From NCBI GenBank assembly GCA_024195265.1, contig JAJLRJ010000001.1:61065789-61129788 (forward strand): a stretch of 64,000 nucleotides of DNA, in the 5' to 3' direction. This document shows, piece after piece, positions 52,103 to 63,620 of this stretch (positions within the stretch are counted from its first letter, which is position 1; each line of letters opens with the position of its first letter). Origin of the DNA: Dendrophyllia cribrosa. Lineage: Eukaryota; Cnidaria; Anthozoa; Scleractinia; Dendrophylliidae. A program made the position numbers and the translations under genes. Under the pieces are notes generated by a model. That model was not told the origin of the DNA. It saw only the letters and a program-made list of their open reading frames with translations, and ran no database searches.

Positions 52103-55100
52103 CTAGTGAACAAATAAACAGATATGTTTAGTGCGGACTTGATAATTTCAGAAAAGCTGAGAACAGCAGTGTGTAATGATTACAAATAACATACCAGCCA
52201 AATAACATAAGGTGCTGACATAGATCCAATGCGCGCTGAGGCAGATGATGTGCCCATACCGATATTCCTAGGAGATGAAATATAGTCACGTGATTAATGG
52301 AACGTAAGTAAGCTAATATTCTCGCATTGAGAGTTGTTCTAATGTTTAAAACTCTGCTGTAAATAAAGGATGCTTTATTCATTTGACTCTACAACAAATT
52401 AGTACAGGCCATTTTACATACACAACTCAGTTGGCTCAAGGAGATCTTGCGCTGTCTATTAAAGCTTGCAGGCGAAAATGTATAGAGGTTAGAGCACTTG
52501 GCATCCAGTACGAACGTCAGTTTTTACAACTACGTTAATGTAACGCAAGAGTGGAGCCTCTTGCTCAAAATCATGACTCGAAAACCTGACTGCTGTTTAC
52601 AGCAACAAATAACTGTCAGGACAAGGGCAAGTGAAGATATTTCTAATCTCGTTTGTAAAGGAATGAGTAAGAATTTAAGACGATTAAAGCCGTTTAGTAG
52701 CAATACCTGATAACAGTTGGGAAAAGTTCACTGGAGTACACGTAGATTGAACTGAACGCCATGTTGATGAAGAACTTGGCGAAACCCTGTGCCATGATGA
52801 TATTTGCCACCAGGAATCCTGAAATGCGAATTGGCGATCATGTGACAGTAGCATTGAAACATATTGGAACAGCTTGCTGTTCCATAATACGTAATGGTAG
52901 CACACAGCAATGAACCCTTTCCCAACCCCAGCCCCAACCCCTCCCCCAAGGGCGATTTACAGGATCGCAAATTGACACCACAAAGTCAGTTACACCCACA
53001 GATAAGTCAGGTATGTCAGGTAAGTCAAATTAAATGAGACGCATGCAGCTGATCTTTAACTGATACAAACATTTTCCATCAAGATGTGTTTGTTAAGGGT
53101 GACGTTTGAAACTAGAGCTTAGGCATAAAAAAAGGAATAACTTGTTCGCATTGATTTCCTCGGCAGGGACTATTATCTTTCACGATAGATCACCTGTGTT
53201 TTTTAGATCACGCTGGAATAAAACGGCAATGACAGAAGCAATGAACGATACGACCACCCCAAGAACAGTGGTTTTCTTCCTGCCAATCCTGAAACATAAA
53301 TACTTCGCTTTAGTTTATCAGCTAGTCAAGGTACCGCGAAAATAGTTCTTCATATGTCTTGTTCATTTTAATGTAAATTTTTTGTTAAATAAGTCGTCAA
53401 TTTCCGATCAATTATACGATGACTGATTTAGGGGTGACTTTCACATAAAAGCAACCGTGATACTCTCCGGACATTTTGAACTAAAGGACTCCTTAATTGA
53501 TATAAAAAAAACCGGTATATCTTAAAAAGGGCGTGCCCCTATTTAATTTTACCCAAAGGAGTACCAATAGCCTGGGCGCAGACGTATCCGATTTCCTTGC
53601 TCCCCGCGGAAAACGGACGTCAAGAAACATAAAAAGCGTTCCAGTGGCGATAGAATGGGCTGAATATCCTAATGCAAACCAATATGAGCCTGATTAGATA
53701 TGGAGCAAATAAAAAGGGCCTAAGGGGTAACAAAATAAATATTAAAAGCATTTTCACAGTTTTTACTGGCAATTAAGTCGGTTTCATCTTTAATTTCTAC
53801 TTGCACCTACATACCATTAAATCTGCAACTGGGGATATTTTAACACTGAACCGCCCTAATGGGTATAAAAATCTCATTTTTAACGAGGGGTATCAGGTAA
53901 CACGATAGACCTAAGTTATTGAGGGGTATGATTTTGGACATTTCTGGGATTCCGTAATCGACCTCGCTAAATCCTCGTGTTTTGCCGTTACTCTTCGGCA
54001 CAAGTTCGTAATTCCAAGAGACCAGCTTCGTAGTAAAATCGGGTTATGTCGTAGGCAGTTTGGGATATGAGGTATATTTTTAGCTTTACGTAATTGCGAA
54101 GGAACAGGACAAAAGAAAAACAGAGCATGAGAAGATGACGCAACTAGCAGTTTGAGATATCTGGTATATTTCTAGCTTGACGTAATAGTTGCATTGTAGC
54201 TAGCTGAATAGTAGTTGATTTTGAAACCTCGGACTTGACGGTTTGTTGTTTAACATGGAAAGCAAATTCCGCAGGGACACCCAACAACCGCCTATACAGG
54301 TATTAAGGCCGATTGAGACGTTTCAACTGCTTCGTGCGACTCTTGCTGCGCTGATCGAGTCATGTCAAAATATTACACGTTCTTGGGAGATCGTTTGTAG
54401 CTACAATAAGTTGTTTATAACTCTATTCTCAGGGAGGCATAATGCAAGATTACACTTATCAATCGATTCTTCTCACGCATAGCGAAAATAAGACGACATA
54501 GGGTATATCTTTTAGCGAAAACTGTGTTAAAGAGCCCAGGTTATGTTTATCTAATGCGTGACATTCGCTGCTTGAGCTTTTTGGCCGGTGCTTGCTTGGC
54601 CGTGACGTAAACGTGTAGGTACGACGAGCAGCGTCACTTTTATGTTCGAGCTTCGCCCACGGACAATTAATATTAGCATGATATTGGGTAAAGAACATAT
54701 AGTACATTTAAAACTATGTACGTACTTAAGCTTAAAATGATTTACTTTTAAAGACGATCGGGAATGGAAAAAACGGCTGATTTGGGTCAAACGTTTCTCA
54801 TTTACTAACGCGTACCTACGGCAAAGTACGATGCAAGTCCAGTTGGAAGGAATTTCTATGAGACTGGTCAAAAAGAACACCAAATAGCGCTTTCCTCCAA
54901 ACGTTCCCGCGCTGAATGAAACAGCATAATACACAAGTGATATGACCATCCTAAAAGATCAAAACAAGCAATCAGCAGAAAAGTTACAGGTGCAAAACGT
55001 TAACGGTTACATTAAACTGAGGTAGGTAATAAAGCCCGTAAGCAGGCTTACAATTGTGGTCTCATTGGCGCGTAAGTGCATGGCTGCGAAAACGAAAAAA

Positions 55101-58100
55101 GGTGGGCGTACAGCTTCATCGTCGTACAACTTGTCTGTCAACGGCTCAATCTGCTACATGGCAGTTAAAAGAAGAGGGGGTGTTACGCTACGCAATGTTT
55201 TCTGTAACGTGTCTCGAAACGTTGACTGCAGAGGACTGGGAAATATGTACCAGGTGCAGTGAGTCGTCACGTAATGAAAATTGCGAGGTAACTAACAGAA
55301 GGGGTGCAAGTTGTTGTAACCGTTACAGAAAGTGGAGCTTCGTTCCAGAAAGAGGAACTTCAACTGCTTCTGTGACAATATATGTTACGTGTAATTTGTC
55401 TAACGGTTGCGAGACAATTTACACGAAATATTGCATAGTGCAATACAGCACTAAATGTGAGCTTATTCAGTGACTTACACTTAGACTTTCTCAAATTCCG
55501 TTTTGTTTGAGTTACCGGTCTGGCGGGAGCGACTCTCTCATAAGTCGACTTGTGGGCAAGTTTAACTTACATTGTATCATCTCAGTTGAAGACGGGAATA
55601 GTTATTCTATCGAGTCTTACAATTGGGTTTGGTTTCTGTGAAGCTAACATTTCTTCGCTCCTCAGCCGTGACTTGTAATAAGGTTAAAACAGTTAACCTA
55701 CCAAGCAAAGCAGGATATTAGGGTTCTTTTCGTCATGTTGACTGAGCTGAAGAGGTCCCGAAAGTCACCGGTTCTCTGTGCTGTCGTCGCATCTTTCTGT
55801 TCTAGTTCTCTATCTGGCATTTCTTTTCTGTTGATGTCGGCCACCTTTTGGAGTTCTTTCCAGGCCTGTTCTGGCCTCTTTTTCACGAGAAGCCAGCGAG
55901 GTGACTCTGGTATAAACCTGAGGTAGAAAATTGTATCGCAATGAGACACTTAGATTAGTAAGATATCAAGACATCGAAAAATAGAAATAGATTCCAGTAT
56001 AAAATGGTACATTGTACGTCTAGCAAAGTTGATAAAAAGAATATACCCAAGTTTAATGAAACTTGAGACATTACTGAACGCTTACCAAATACACAAATAA
56101 TCATATATCCAAATGCGTTGCTTACCAACAGAAGAAAATCTGCAGGAGGCCTGGGACTGCTCCTGCGATGGAAAGTGTTCGCCAATCCCTTATTAGGTAA
56201 GCAAACAGTGGCAACAACATTAGCGAGAATACCCAGAAATACCACAACGTGGTTCCCACCACGTGACGATGACGTTTTCCAACATACTCCACGCTTAAAA
56301 CGTACATGGACAGAGATGAGCTACCTGTGAAACATAACAAGAGCTTCTTTAGTGATAATCAATATCAAAGACCATTGTTCTTATCTATTATCTACAATCG
56401 ATTTTCTATTATTTTCCAGAATCTCACTACCCACCACTCCCCAAAAACTGAACCAATTTGTAAACCTCAAAATATCCCAAAAATCGTGAATTTGAAACCG
56501 AAACAAATGCTTCGCACCTTCGCGTCTGTTTAAAACCTAAGCAAACCTCTGGGATAGTATCACCATCATCATCATCACCATCACAATCATCATCATCATC
56601 ATCATTGCCTATCAACCTTAAATGATCATGAGTCATTCACCCTTTTTGTCTTTCACTACTCATTCTTTTATTCATTCATCTTCCAACAGGCATCATCTGT
56701 CATCTATGAATCGCCACAATCTTCCATCTACTGCTCGCGATGCTTACCAACCGAGTTTCATCTCGACAATGTCATAATAACGTAGGAAATCCAATTAGTA
56801 CTTACCGAAACAAACAAGCACCAAACAACCGTGAGAAAAACGTACAGACAGTAAACTTGGACGAAAGATGGAGCCAGTGTTAAAATGTTACAATGTGGCC
56901 ATTACTGAAAAGATACGCCATTTTTTCTTCCGACATTCATCTGTCATTCATCATCAACATTCGTCTTTTGAAAAACAATTCTCATTCGCCATCCCATCAC
57001 TTTCTATATCCATAACGTTTTATTCTTCATTTCCATGCATCTTGGAGGAGCAGCAATAGGCGACAAAAATAGTTGACACACTGTATAACAAAAACGGTTT
57101 TCGTGCCATATTTATCACTGTATCTTTCCATTCACTAAACTAGGCCGCATTAACCCCCGTTCCCCCATCCAATGTTGTAGGATTGTAGCGACAGACTGGA
57201 CGAAACGATACACAACATTGTCTGGGGGGGTGGGGGTTGGGGATAAGGGGGCGGGGCTGAAATGCCTCTCTACCCGAAGAAAATGGGGTTCAAAATAACA
57301 ATGTGTCAACAATATTGTCGCCTATTGTCTGAAGTACGAAATGTGCTATTTCTTACCCAAAGTGCGAGGAAATTAATCGGTTATGACAAATATTAGTCTA
57401 CACCGTCCGATGTTTTGCTTCATGCGAACGGCGTTAATAGCTGATTAATTACATTCTAATTACAGCCGTTTATCGAATTTTCTGGTAATGTTATAATAGT
57501 CTTAACCATGTGAATGAAGCGAGGCAAGATGGTCTTCGCTGGTAAAATTGACGAAGCAACTCGCGCTTTTGGGCGCATTGCTCGAAAATGCAAAGGGTTA
57601 AGACTGAAGGAAATCATCGACGAATTATACATTTGAAGGTCTTCAGAAAATCAGATTTTAAAAAGACTGAAAAAAGGACAATGTAACGACGTCCGGCCAC
57701 AAGAATGAGCGACCAACCCGGCTAAGAAAGTTGAGTTCCCGTGTACAGCGGCCATTCCTTCGACAGATTTGCTCTTTAAGGAAAAAGAAGGGAATTTTAC
57801 CGTAAAGCGGATAATGGAAGAGGCCGGCTTAAAAATGTACCACGTTTCTTGCAGAACAGTACGACGCTGTAACGCAAGCGTGACACGCGCGCGTGACATA
57901 TCAAATTACTGTCACTTGATGTGGCATTTACAAGAAATTCTTTCTCATTTCTCGCATAATTCATGTATCAAACCCTAATTTAGAACATGAAATATGTTCA
58001 CTCTTTCATTCTGTACTAAAATCAGCCTTTAAAAAGGGAAATATGTGTCTATCTTTTGAAATTCCACGATTTACCACGATTAACCACGATTTACCATAGG

Positions 58101-60671
58101 TAAACAAAGAACATTACTAAGCCGTTTTTTATTTCAACATGGTAAATCGTGGTTATTCGAGACACCGCTTTCTTGTCCAAGAAAATTTTGCACAAGAACG
58201 CATTTATTTTGCTGTTATTGCGAAGTTGAACATGAAACCGAGAGATCTTCAAAAGAACGTACCGTTATCATTTCAGTTCTCCTTCCCGTCAAGCAAGCCA
58301 TTCCGTCATAAACACAATGGGGTTCTTGCCACTTGCAAAAAAGAGTAGGAATTCGCAAGTCCATCTTATCTTTTATCTTTTTGGGAAAATGCTGATACAT
58401 TCAGTTACATAGCAACTGGCAACTAAGCAACACATGTGCTGCGCACACACCATATACGTGTCTGTTTCCCGCTTTGACAATAGTGAGGCACTTGACGCAT
58501 TTGCGTGTTCTCCTGGTAGCACAGCGGATTTCATTTGTACAAATAATTCTCAAATTTGGTCATCTATGAAAGTCTGTTGTGTGATACAGCAGAAAGTCCC
58601 CAAAATAATAATTTAAACAAGTTACAGCGCCCTTACCTTGCCATGAATGTCCAAATAACAATTTTTGTATATCGGACAATAGGCGACAAAAATAGTTGAC
58701 ACACTGTATAACAAAAACGGTTTTCGTGCCATATTTATCACTGTATCTTTCCATTCACTAAACTAGGCCGCATTAACCCCCGTTCCCCCATCCAATGTTG
58801 TAGGATTGTAGCGACAGACTGGACGAAACGATACACAACATTGTCTGGGGGGGTGGGGGTTGGGGATAAGGGGGCGGGGCTGAAATGCCTCTCTACCCGA
58901 AGAAAATGGGGTTCAAAATAACAATGTGTCAACAATATTGTCGCCTATTGAGGGATGGCGCAGTGGCGAGAGCACTCGCCTTCCACTAGTGTGGCCCAGA
59001 CATGTTCGAATCTCTGCAAGGCGAAGCCATATGTGGGTCGAGTTTGTTGTCGGTTCTCCTCCTTGCTCAGAGGGTTTTTCTCCGGTTACTCCGGTTTTCA
59101 CCCCTTCACAAAAACAAACATTTCCAAATTCCAATTTGATCCGAAAACAGTGGAAGTAAGATTTCCACTGAAATTCCTATTTTTTATTGTTTATCTTTCA
59201 TCATCCATCATCTATCATATACCTTAAACTTTTTATCCACTCCCCTTATCGGCTGCTAGTTCAACTTAGCTCCTTGCCAACATTGCCCTTGATCTAAACA
59301 GGATAATAAGTGATATAGAACAGTTTTCTCTTGAGTGTCATAAAACCAAAACCAACGTACGTAATTACTCTGGCTAATCACAATAGACACATGTCATCCA
59401 ATGAACCAGTCTGCACTCGAAGAAAAATAATGTATCCGGAATCAAGGGCGGGAAAACGCGCGCAAGTTACTAGTTACAATTGGTTTTTGGTTTTCGTTTT
59501 GGTTCTGATTGGCTAAGAAAATGACGCAGGATTTTTAGCCAATCACATTAAGCATAATAATGTAAAACCAAAACAATGGCGAAATTACTTTCGATACTCA
59601 ATTGAAACCCGCTCTAAAGAGCAGTAGGTCAGCTACTTACCGACACAAATACCCACCAAACACCTGATGATTATGTACAGCCAGTAAACATGGACAAAAG
59701 ATGCAGCCAGTGCTAAAATGTTACACAACACGGAAGGAAAGTACACCATTGACTTGCGTCCGAATTTGTCTGATAAAACTCCGCCGACAAGTACACCAAT
59801 CAGGTAGCCCAGGAACATGACAGCTTTGTTTAGTACAGACAGCGCTGATACCTTACAAACCAAGTCAAACTGAAAGAGAAATTGAAGATTAAAACTTATT
59901 TAAAATAAACTTTAAAAGAAACGTGGATCATTGGGACTTTATCATTTATTGATCAGGAAAACGACTAAAAATAAAATTCTTGTTTAGTTTTATCAGCCGT
60001 TTTCTCTCACGCTTCCAGTAATCAATGGGGTATTTAGTTAGTAAATGTTGGGTTAAGAAATATTACACATCACATAGTTCGGGTTCCGTGCCAGTGCTAT
60101 ATTCATTTATCTAGAAAATGACCTGTATGCAACCGATTCCTTTCAAAAAGAGAAAAAGCTGCCAAAAATGAACACTCAGAAGACGTTCAGTTATAAACAC
60201 AAGAGTGCATTCAAGGAATGCTGAAATAAAAGCATAAGAACATGCAGATACTAAACGTAACCAGATGTGACCAAAATGTAGCACAACAAATTTAGCATGG
60301 TTCTTTTAAGCCATTACAATAGGTCATCGACACCATTCACAGATTTTAACAAGCGCACCTTACCTCGGTCACCACGGAGCGGAATATTTCACTGGTGTCA
60401 AACTCCCATTCATCTCGTGGGATTGAGCAGCGAAAGTTGTAATTTTCGTCTCCCGGTTTAAAGATTCCAGTGAGGTTGCAAGCTGAACTGTTATCTCTAC
60501 ATCGCCATGCCGGTTCAATGCTGAGGAATGTTGGTATCATTACCTGGAAACCGTCTCCAAAGATCTTCATAAAACCAAAGATGAACAGCATTCTGTATTG
60601 ATATCGTTTAAAACTGCCAATCTTGTCCATCACATCATCAACTGTAAAAGCCATGATTTGCCGTAAAATAC
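51872..60671 (-). CDS. SLC22-family organic ion transporter, complete, 9 exons
   Basis: Exons (minus order): 60364-60671 (ATG at 60654), 59641-59869, 56126-56324, 55702-55917, 54816-54950, 53194-53288, 52707-52818, 52195-52267, 51872-52102. All GT-AG with matching phases; 1,581 coding bases, 526 residues, the usual SLC22 length. SLC22 proteins are plasma-membrane MFS carriers with 12 helices that move organic cations, anions or carnitine. Seen here: N-terminal MAFTVDDVMDKIGSF, a Cys-containing loop after TM1, the MFS signature GGVLSDKFGRKS, IPESPRWLL after TM6, ELFPTVIRNIGMG, and a charged cytosolic tail. Substrate cannot be told from sequence. Intact frame and motifs suggest a working gene. 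The promoter lies beyond 60671; a non-coding first exon is likely because 60671 is a splice acceptor. Confidence 0.9.
52195..52267 (-). CDS. SLC22 exon 8
   Basis: It encodes NIGMGTSSASARIGSMSAPY and VIWL. The GMGTSSASARIGS stretch matches the GxGxxxxxARxG motif ahead of TM11. Phase 2 in, phase 0 out. Confidence 0.92.
52707..52818 (-). CDS. SLC22 exon 7: TM10
   Basis: It encodes FLVANIIMAQGFAKFFINMA and YVYSSELFPTVIR. ELFPTVIR is the family motif (ELYPTxxR). Phase 1 in, phase 2 out. Confidence 0.93.
53194..53288 (-). CDS. SLC22 exon 6: TM9
   Basis: It encodes IGRKKTTVLGVVVSFIASVI and AVLFQRDLKNTG. (R)IGRKKT is the second MFS GRRK-type loop. The donor was set at cacag-gtgatc; an alternative one at ccagc-gtgatc keeps the same phase and would remove six residues. 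Confidence 0.8.
54816..54950 (-). CDS. SLC22 exon 5: TM7-8
   Basis: It encodes MVISLVYYAVSFSAGTFGGK and RYLVFFLTSLIEIPSNWTCI. SLVYY and LIEIP are conserved in SLC22. Phase 2 on both sides. Confidence 0.92.
   Translation of the reverse strand, partial: DGHITCVLCCFIQRGNVWRKALFGVLFDQSHRNSFQLDLHRTLP
55702..55917 (-). CDS. SLC22 exon 4: central cytosolic loop
   Basis: It encodes FIPESPRWLLVKKRPEQAWK, a hydrophilic loop with acidic and Lys residues, and DLFSSVNMTKRTLISCFAW leading to TM7. The W-F-I-P-E-S-P-R-W-L motif is diagnostic and is completed by a codon split over the splice site. Confidence 0.95.
56126..56324 (-). CDS. SLC22 exon 3: TM4-6
   Basis: It encodes SSSLSMYVLSVEYVGKRHRH, then WYFWVFSLMLLPLFAYLIRD and LSIAGAVPGLLQIFFC. 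YLIRDWR is a common SLC22 loop. Phase 1 in, phase 2 out. Confidence 0.93.
56560..56615 (+). repeat. (ATC)n microsatellite
   Basis: About 56 bp of atc/acc/aat triplets inside the SLC22 intron. Confidence 0.9.
57054..57327. mobile_element. 274-bp MITE, copy 1
   Basis: Ends caataggcgacaaaaata and its imperfect complement ending gtcgcctattg; tgtgtcaac/gttgacaca lie just inside. A G-rich inner run (tctgggggggtgggggttgg). No base difference was noticed against copy 2 at 58677-58950. Confidence 0.92.
57560..57900 (+). pseudogene. Tc1/mariner-like transposase N-terminal relic
   Basis: Fragments RIARKCKGLRLKEIIDELY, KRLKKGQCNDVRPQE and LLFKEKEGNFTVKRIMEEAG, followed by MYHVSCRTVRRC. The FTVKRIMEEAGLK...VSCRTVRR order resembles the paired helix-turn-helix region of Tc1-like transposases. 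Frame breaks are present and the DDE domain is absent. Confidence 0.4.
58677..58950. mobile_element. 274-bp MITE, copy 2
   Basis: Same sequence and orientation as 57054-57327, with unrelated flanks, so it is a separate insertion and not a local duplication. It abuts a SINE at its right edge. Confidence 0.92.
58951..59130 (+). mobile_element. tRNA-derived SINE
   Basis: agggatggcgcagtggcgag (A box tggcgcagtgg) and acatgttcgaatctc (B box) 50 bp apart form a tRNA-like RNA polymerase III promoter. It is followed by a tctccggttactccggtttt module and an A-rich end. A classic SINE head and body; transcription would run on the plus strand, opposite to the SLC22 gene. Confidence 0.75.
59641..59869 (-). 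CDS. SLC22 exon 2: TM2-3
   Basis: It encodes FDLVCKVSALSVLNKAVMFL, GYLIGVLVGGVLSDKFGRKS and WLYIIIRCLVGICVG. It contains the MFS signature loop. Phase 0 in, phase 1 out. Confidence 0.95.
60364..60671 (-). CDS. SLC22 exon 1 (coding start)
   Basis: ATG at 60652-60654 gives MAFTVDDVMDKIGSFKRYQY, the standard SLC22 start; an upstream in-frame Met would lie across the splice acceptor. TM1 (RMLFIFGFMKIFGDGFQVM) and a loop with three Cys (WRCRDNSSACNLTG, FRCS; one N-glycosylation site at NLT and one at NSS) follow. Phase 0 donor after VVTE. Confidence 0.92.
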
Positions 60672-61462
60672 CTGAAACAAACAAACAAAGGAATCATTAA
60701 AAATTAATGGCCTCTGTTTAGTCTCTTCGGCGTCACCGATACACATTCTTATTCATATCACATTTTACGAGTTAGCTGGGCGAGAAAAGAGTGTAATACA
60801 GTGGAACCTCCCGTAAGCGACTTCCTAAAATGCAAAGCCTGAAGGTAGTCGCTTACAGAAGGTCAGGCCACAGGGAGTTTTCACTTTGAATCATATCAAC
60901 TGACTGAACTGGTAGTAATTTCAATGTATACAACATCCATCAGCGCAAGTTGTATCACATTGGCTTTGAACCGGCACGCGGGCGATCGTAACAAGCTTGT
61001 TTTAGCAAAGTATTTTACGTCTGTTTATTCTTGATTGTTGTAAACTGTTGTAAATACCTAATATAAAGGTTAACATAAGATAAGTAAAAGTAAAACAAAA
61101 TAACATAGCAAACGAAAAAGTTGAAATACATGAATGGAAAAAACGAAAACTTAAGGCTTACCAATGCTGAAATGTTGAGGGAACTGATATGACGTGAAGT
61201 GATATGATATTAGAATTCGAATAACGTGAATTTTACAGAGGATGAATTAACATAAGACGCGGAATGAAAGCGTGCGGAATGCGAGAATAAAACTTAACGA
61301 AGAAAAACAATTAACACGGTACAAAAATATTAAATTATGCGTAACAACCGGGACAGGCGTTGTGATGCAAATGATAAAATGCTCTTTACAGGAGTTGTAC
61401 TGTAACACATTATTCAATTTGCGTACGGTAGTGACATCGAAACATGGCCGAGTGGTCGCTTA

Positions 61463-61568
61463 GGCTCGGTTCAAACGTCGAACTTCACATGTGCCGAACC
61501 TAATGCAAATGAGCAATATCCATTGTTCTTGCTCATTTGCATTAGGTTCGGCACGTTTGAACCGGGCC
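61463..61568. mobile_element. 106-bp Harbinger-like MITE, TTA duplication
   Basis: TTA-ggctcggttcaaacg at left and cgtttgaaccgggcc-TTA at right. An inner perfect 26-bp stem (gtgccgaacctaatgcaaat) surrounds a 12-base loop. Confidence 0.85.
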
Positions 61569-61676
61569 TTACCAGAGGTTCAAAACAATAGAAAAATTCA
61601 AATCACTAACTCTCTTAAGAGAGTTAGTCGCTTAGGTAAGTTAGTTGCTAAGGAAAAGTGGTCCTAAGGAGAGTTA

Positions 61677-62496
61677 GGCCTGGGGCAAACGTCGAATCTA
61701 AGTCGCGCCGAATTTATTAAAAATAGGTTGGACAAAGAGTCGACTTAATTCCAGCGTGGTAGCAAACGTCGAACCTGCGTCGATCCTATTTCACAAGTTG
61801 CACTTCATTAAAACACGGGAATAAGCACGTGTCCCCGTGCTATTCACTCGATGCGCGGCTAGTTACTGCTGGGACTTGCTAGCGAAATGTCGAAATACAG
61901 TGCTCGTCGGGCCTTTCTTTGGTATTTAATTGCGAAAAATAGAAAGAGAAGATTCGCAGTATGCAACGCTTTTACCGGCTGTCCATCCCTCAACGTCCTC
62001 GTTTTCTTCAAACACTGAACATTTATTGCAAATAGGGAATTCGCATCTCAAGCATTTATATTTAGTGTTCGTGAAACACAAAAAACACATTCCCATCACG
62101 CTGTGCCATGTCGGCAATGACTTTCGATAGCTCGCCACTCCCGGTCGTGAAATTGTCTTTGTACAGCGCATGCTCGTCAGGGGGGGAAATAGCGTTTGGC
62201 AGATGGGGGAGTCGGTATTTTTGTGACGATTGCGCAGTCCATCACAATTGAATCAATTATTTTGTAAATTGCATGATTCATGAATTGAGTTCAGCGCGTG
62301 TTTAGAACGGCGTTTGCTGAAACGCCGAACCACTGTCGCATTATCCGACTTGGCAAGTCGAACTTATGCTGGAGTCGAACCAATTAATTTGAGTCGAACT
62401 TAATTGCGGCAGACGTCGCACCATTCATGCGCCTATTTCAAAATTCATAGGTTCGACGAATTAAGTTCGACTAAGATTCGACGTTTGCCCCAGGCC
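61677..62496. mobile_element. 820-bp Harbinger-like element, TTA duplication
   Basis: TTA-ggcctggggcaaacgtcgaa at left and ttcgacgtttgccccaggcc-TTA at right. The centre keeps two coding-like pieces on opposite strands: plus MSKYSARRAFLWYLIAKNRK from 61887, and minus (62110-61950) CFLCFTNTKYKCLRCEFPIC, NKCSVFEENEDVEGW, a Cys-rich finger. Non-autonomous. Confidence 0.75.
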
Positions 62497-62559
62497 TTAG
62501 TTTCTTAGGAGTCGCTAAGGAGAGGTGGTCGCTTAGGAGAGGTAGTCGTTATTTCAGGC

Positions 62560-63430
62560 TAAATTTTGCAGCCTTTTTTAGCATTCTCTTTGCACATTGT
62601 GATATCATGTAATTTATTCCCGCTAAGCAGGCGGCGCGTCGCACGATTGCATGTGCACGTCAGCATGATGATGATGATGCCTTTGAACAAATGCTTGAGT
62701 ATTAAGCAAAATATCTCAATACCAAAGTACCAAACAAGCATACAAATCTAGTGACTTCACATTTTTGCAAAAAAAAAGCCCATCGCATTTTGAATGTTAA
62801 GCATGCAACCCCAGATCAACATGTCTTGTAATCTTGGCGTGATGCGTATGTAGATACTCATAGAACCTATGCCCGTCATTTTTCATGGTCATGGCTAGCG
62901 GAATGTTTCGCGGGCGCGTGTGTGCCCCCCGCCCGTGTTGGCACACAACATCTGGGATCTTAGCAATTTTAAAAACCGAGGAGTACTGAGGCTTTGTTTT
63001 TCGCGCGGCCACACAGCCGTGAGCTCGGTAAACACTCTAGTTGGATTGTTGTGTTTAGCGTAGAATTTAAGTCGTTATTTCCCTGCAGTTTTTCGCGGTT
63101 TGCTACTCAAGACAGGGATACTATAAATTAAGGAATACTCAGAAGCCGCTTTAGTGGAAAAAGAAGAGCTTTCAGGGATAAAATCTTGCTTAGAGGAACT
63201 TCATATTATCAATGCAGGAGCAATGCGGGGAGATGCCTTGTTTTTATTACGGATTTCAGAACCGAAGAAGCGGAGTTTTAACGAATTTCCAAGCAGTCCA
63301 GTGCTTTAAAGGTAAAATAAATCACATTTTTCGATGGGAATTTATGTTGATATCAATTTTTGATTGACTTTTCCTTTGTGTTCTCTTAAGTTTTGGAGAC
63401 ATGTTTATGAAACGTGAATTTCATCGAGGA
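62560..63430. other. no gene seen
   Basis: Mostly unique-looking sequence with a short (gat)n at about 62665 and a CpG-containing patch at 62880-63060. A minus-strand frame at 62797-63012 (KTKPQYSSVFKIAKIPDVVC) has no recognised family. It could be an unannotated 5' exon region; nothing firm. Confidence 0.35.
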
Positions 63431-63620
63431 CAGCAGGCCCGTAACCAGGATTTTATGTGTGGGGGGGGGGGCTAATATGTGCCCGACATATTTTATTTGG
63501 GGTATAAAATAGGAGCGCCGAAGGCGCGAGCCTCTGGGGGGGTATGGGGGCATGCTCCCCCAGGAAATTTTGAAATCTGGAGGCTGGGAAATGCTATTTT
63601 GAGCATTCTCCACGATATAT
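63430..63620 (+). repeat. G-rich dispersed repeat
   Basis: A run of 11 to 12 G at about 63462-63472, then gccgaaggcgcgagcctc, ggggggtatgggggcatgc and tcccccagg. This composite is typical of a high-copy repeat in cnidarian genomes (recall); only one copy is in the window. Confidence 0.5.

Larger units (their letters stand above)
60798..62560. mobile_element. pogo/Tigger-like element with two nested insertions
   Basis: Left end tacagtggaacctcccgtaagcg. Repeated motifs of gtcgctta(g/c) and aaggagag occur at 60840, 61450, 61630 and 62505-62550. Two smaller elements with TTA duplications lie inside. The right tip was not located, so the end is approximate. Confidence 0.5.

Noticed and set aside
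55054..55473. 139-codon plus-strand frame with several Cys
   Set aside because: It lies in an SLC22 intron antisense to the gene; composition is unremarkable and no domain or splice support was seen.
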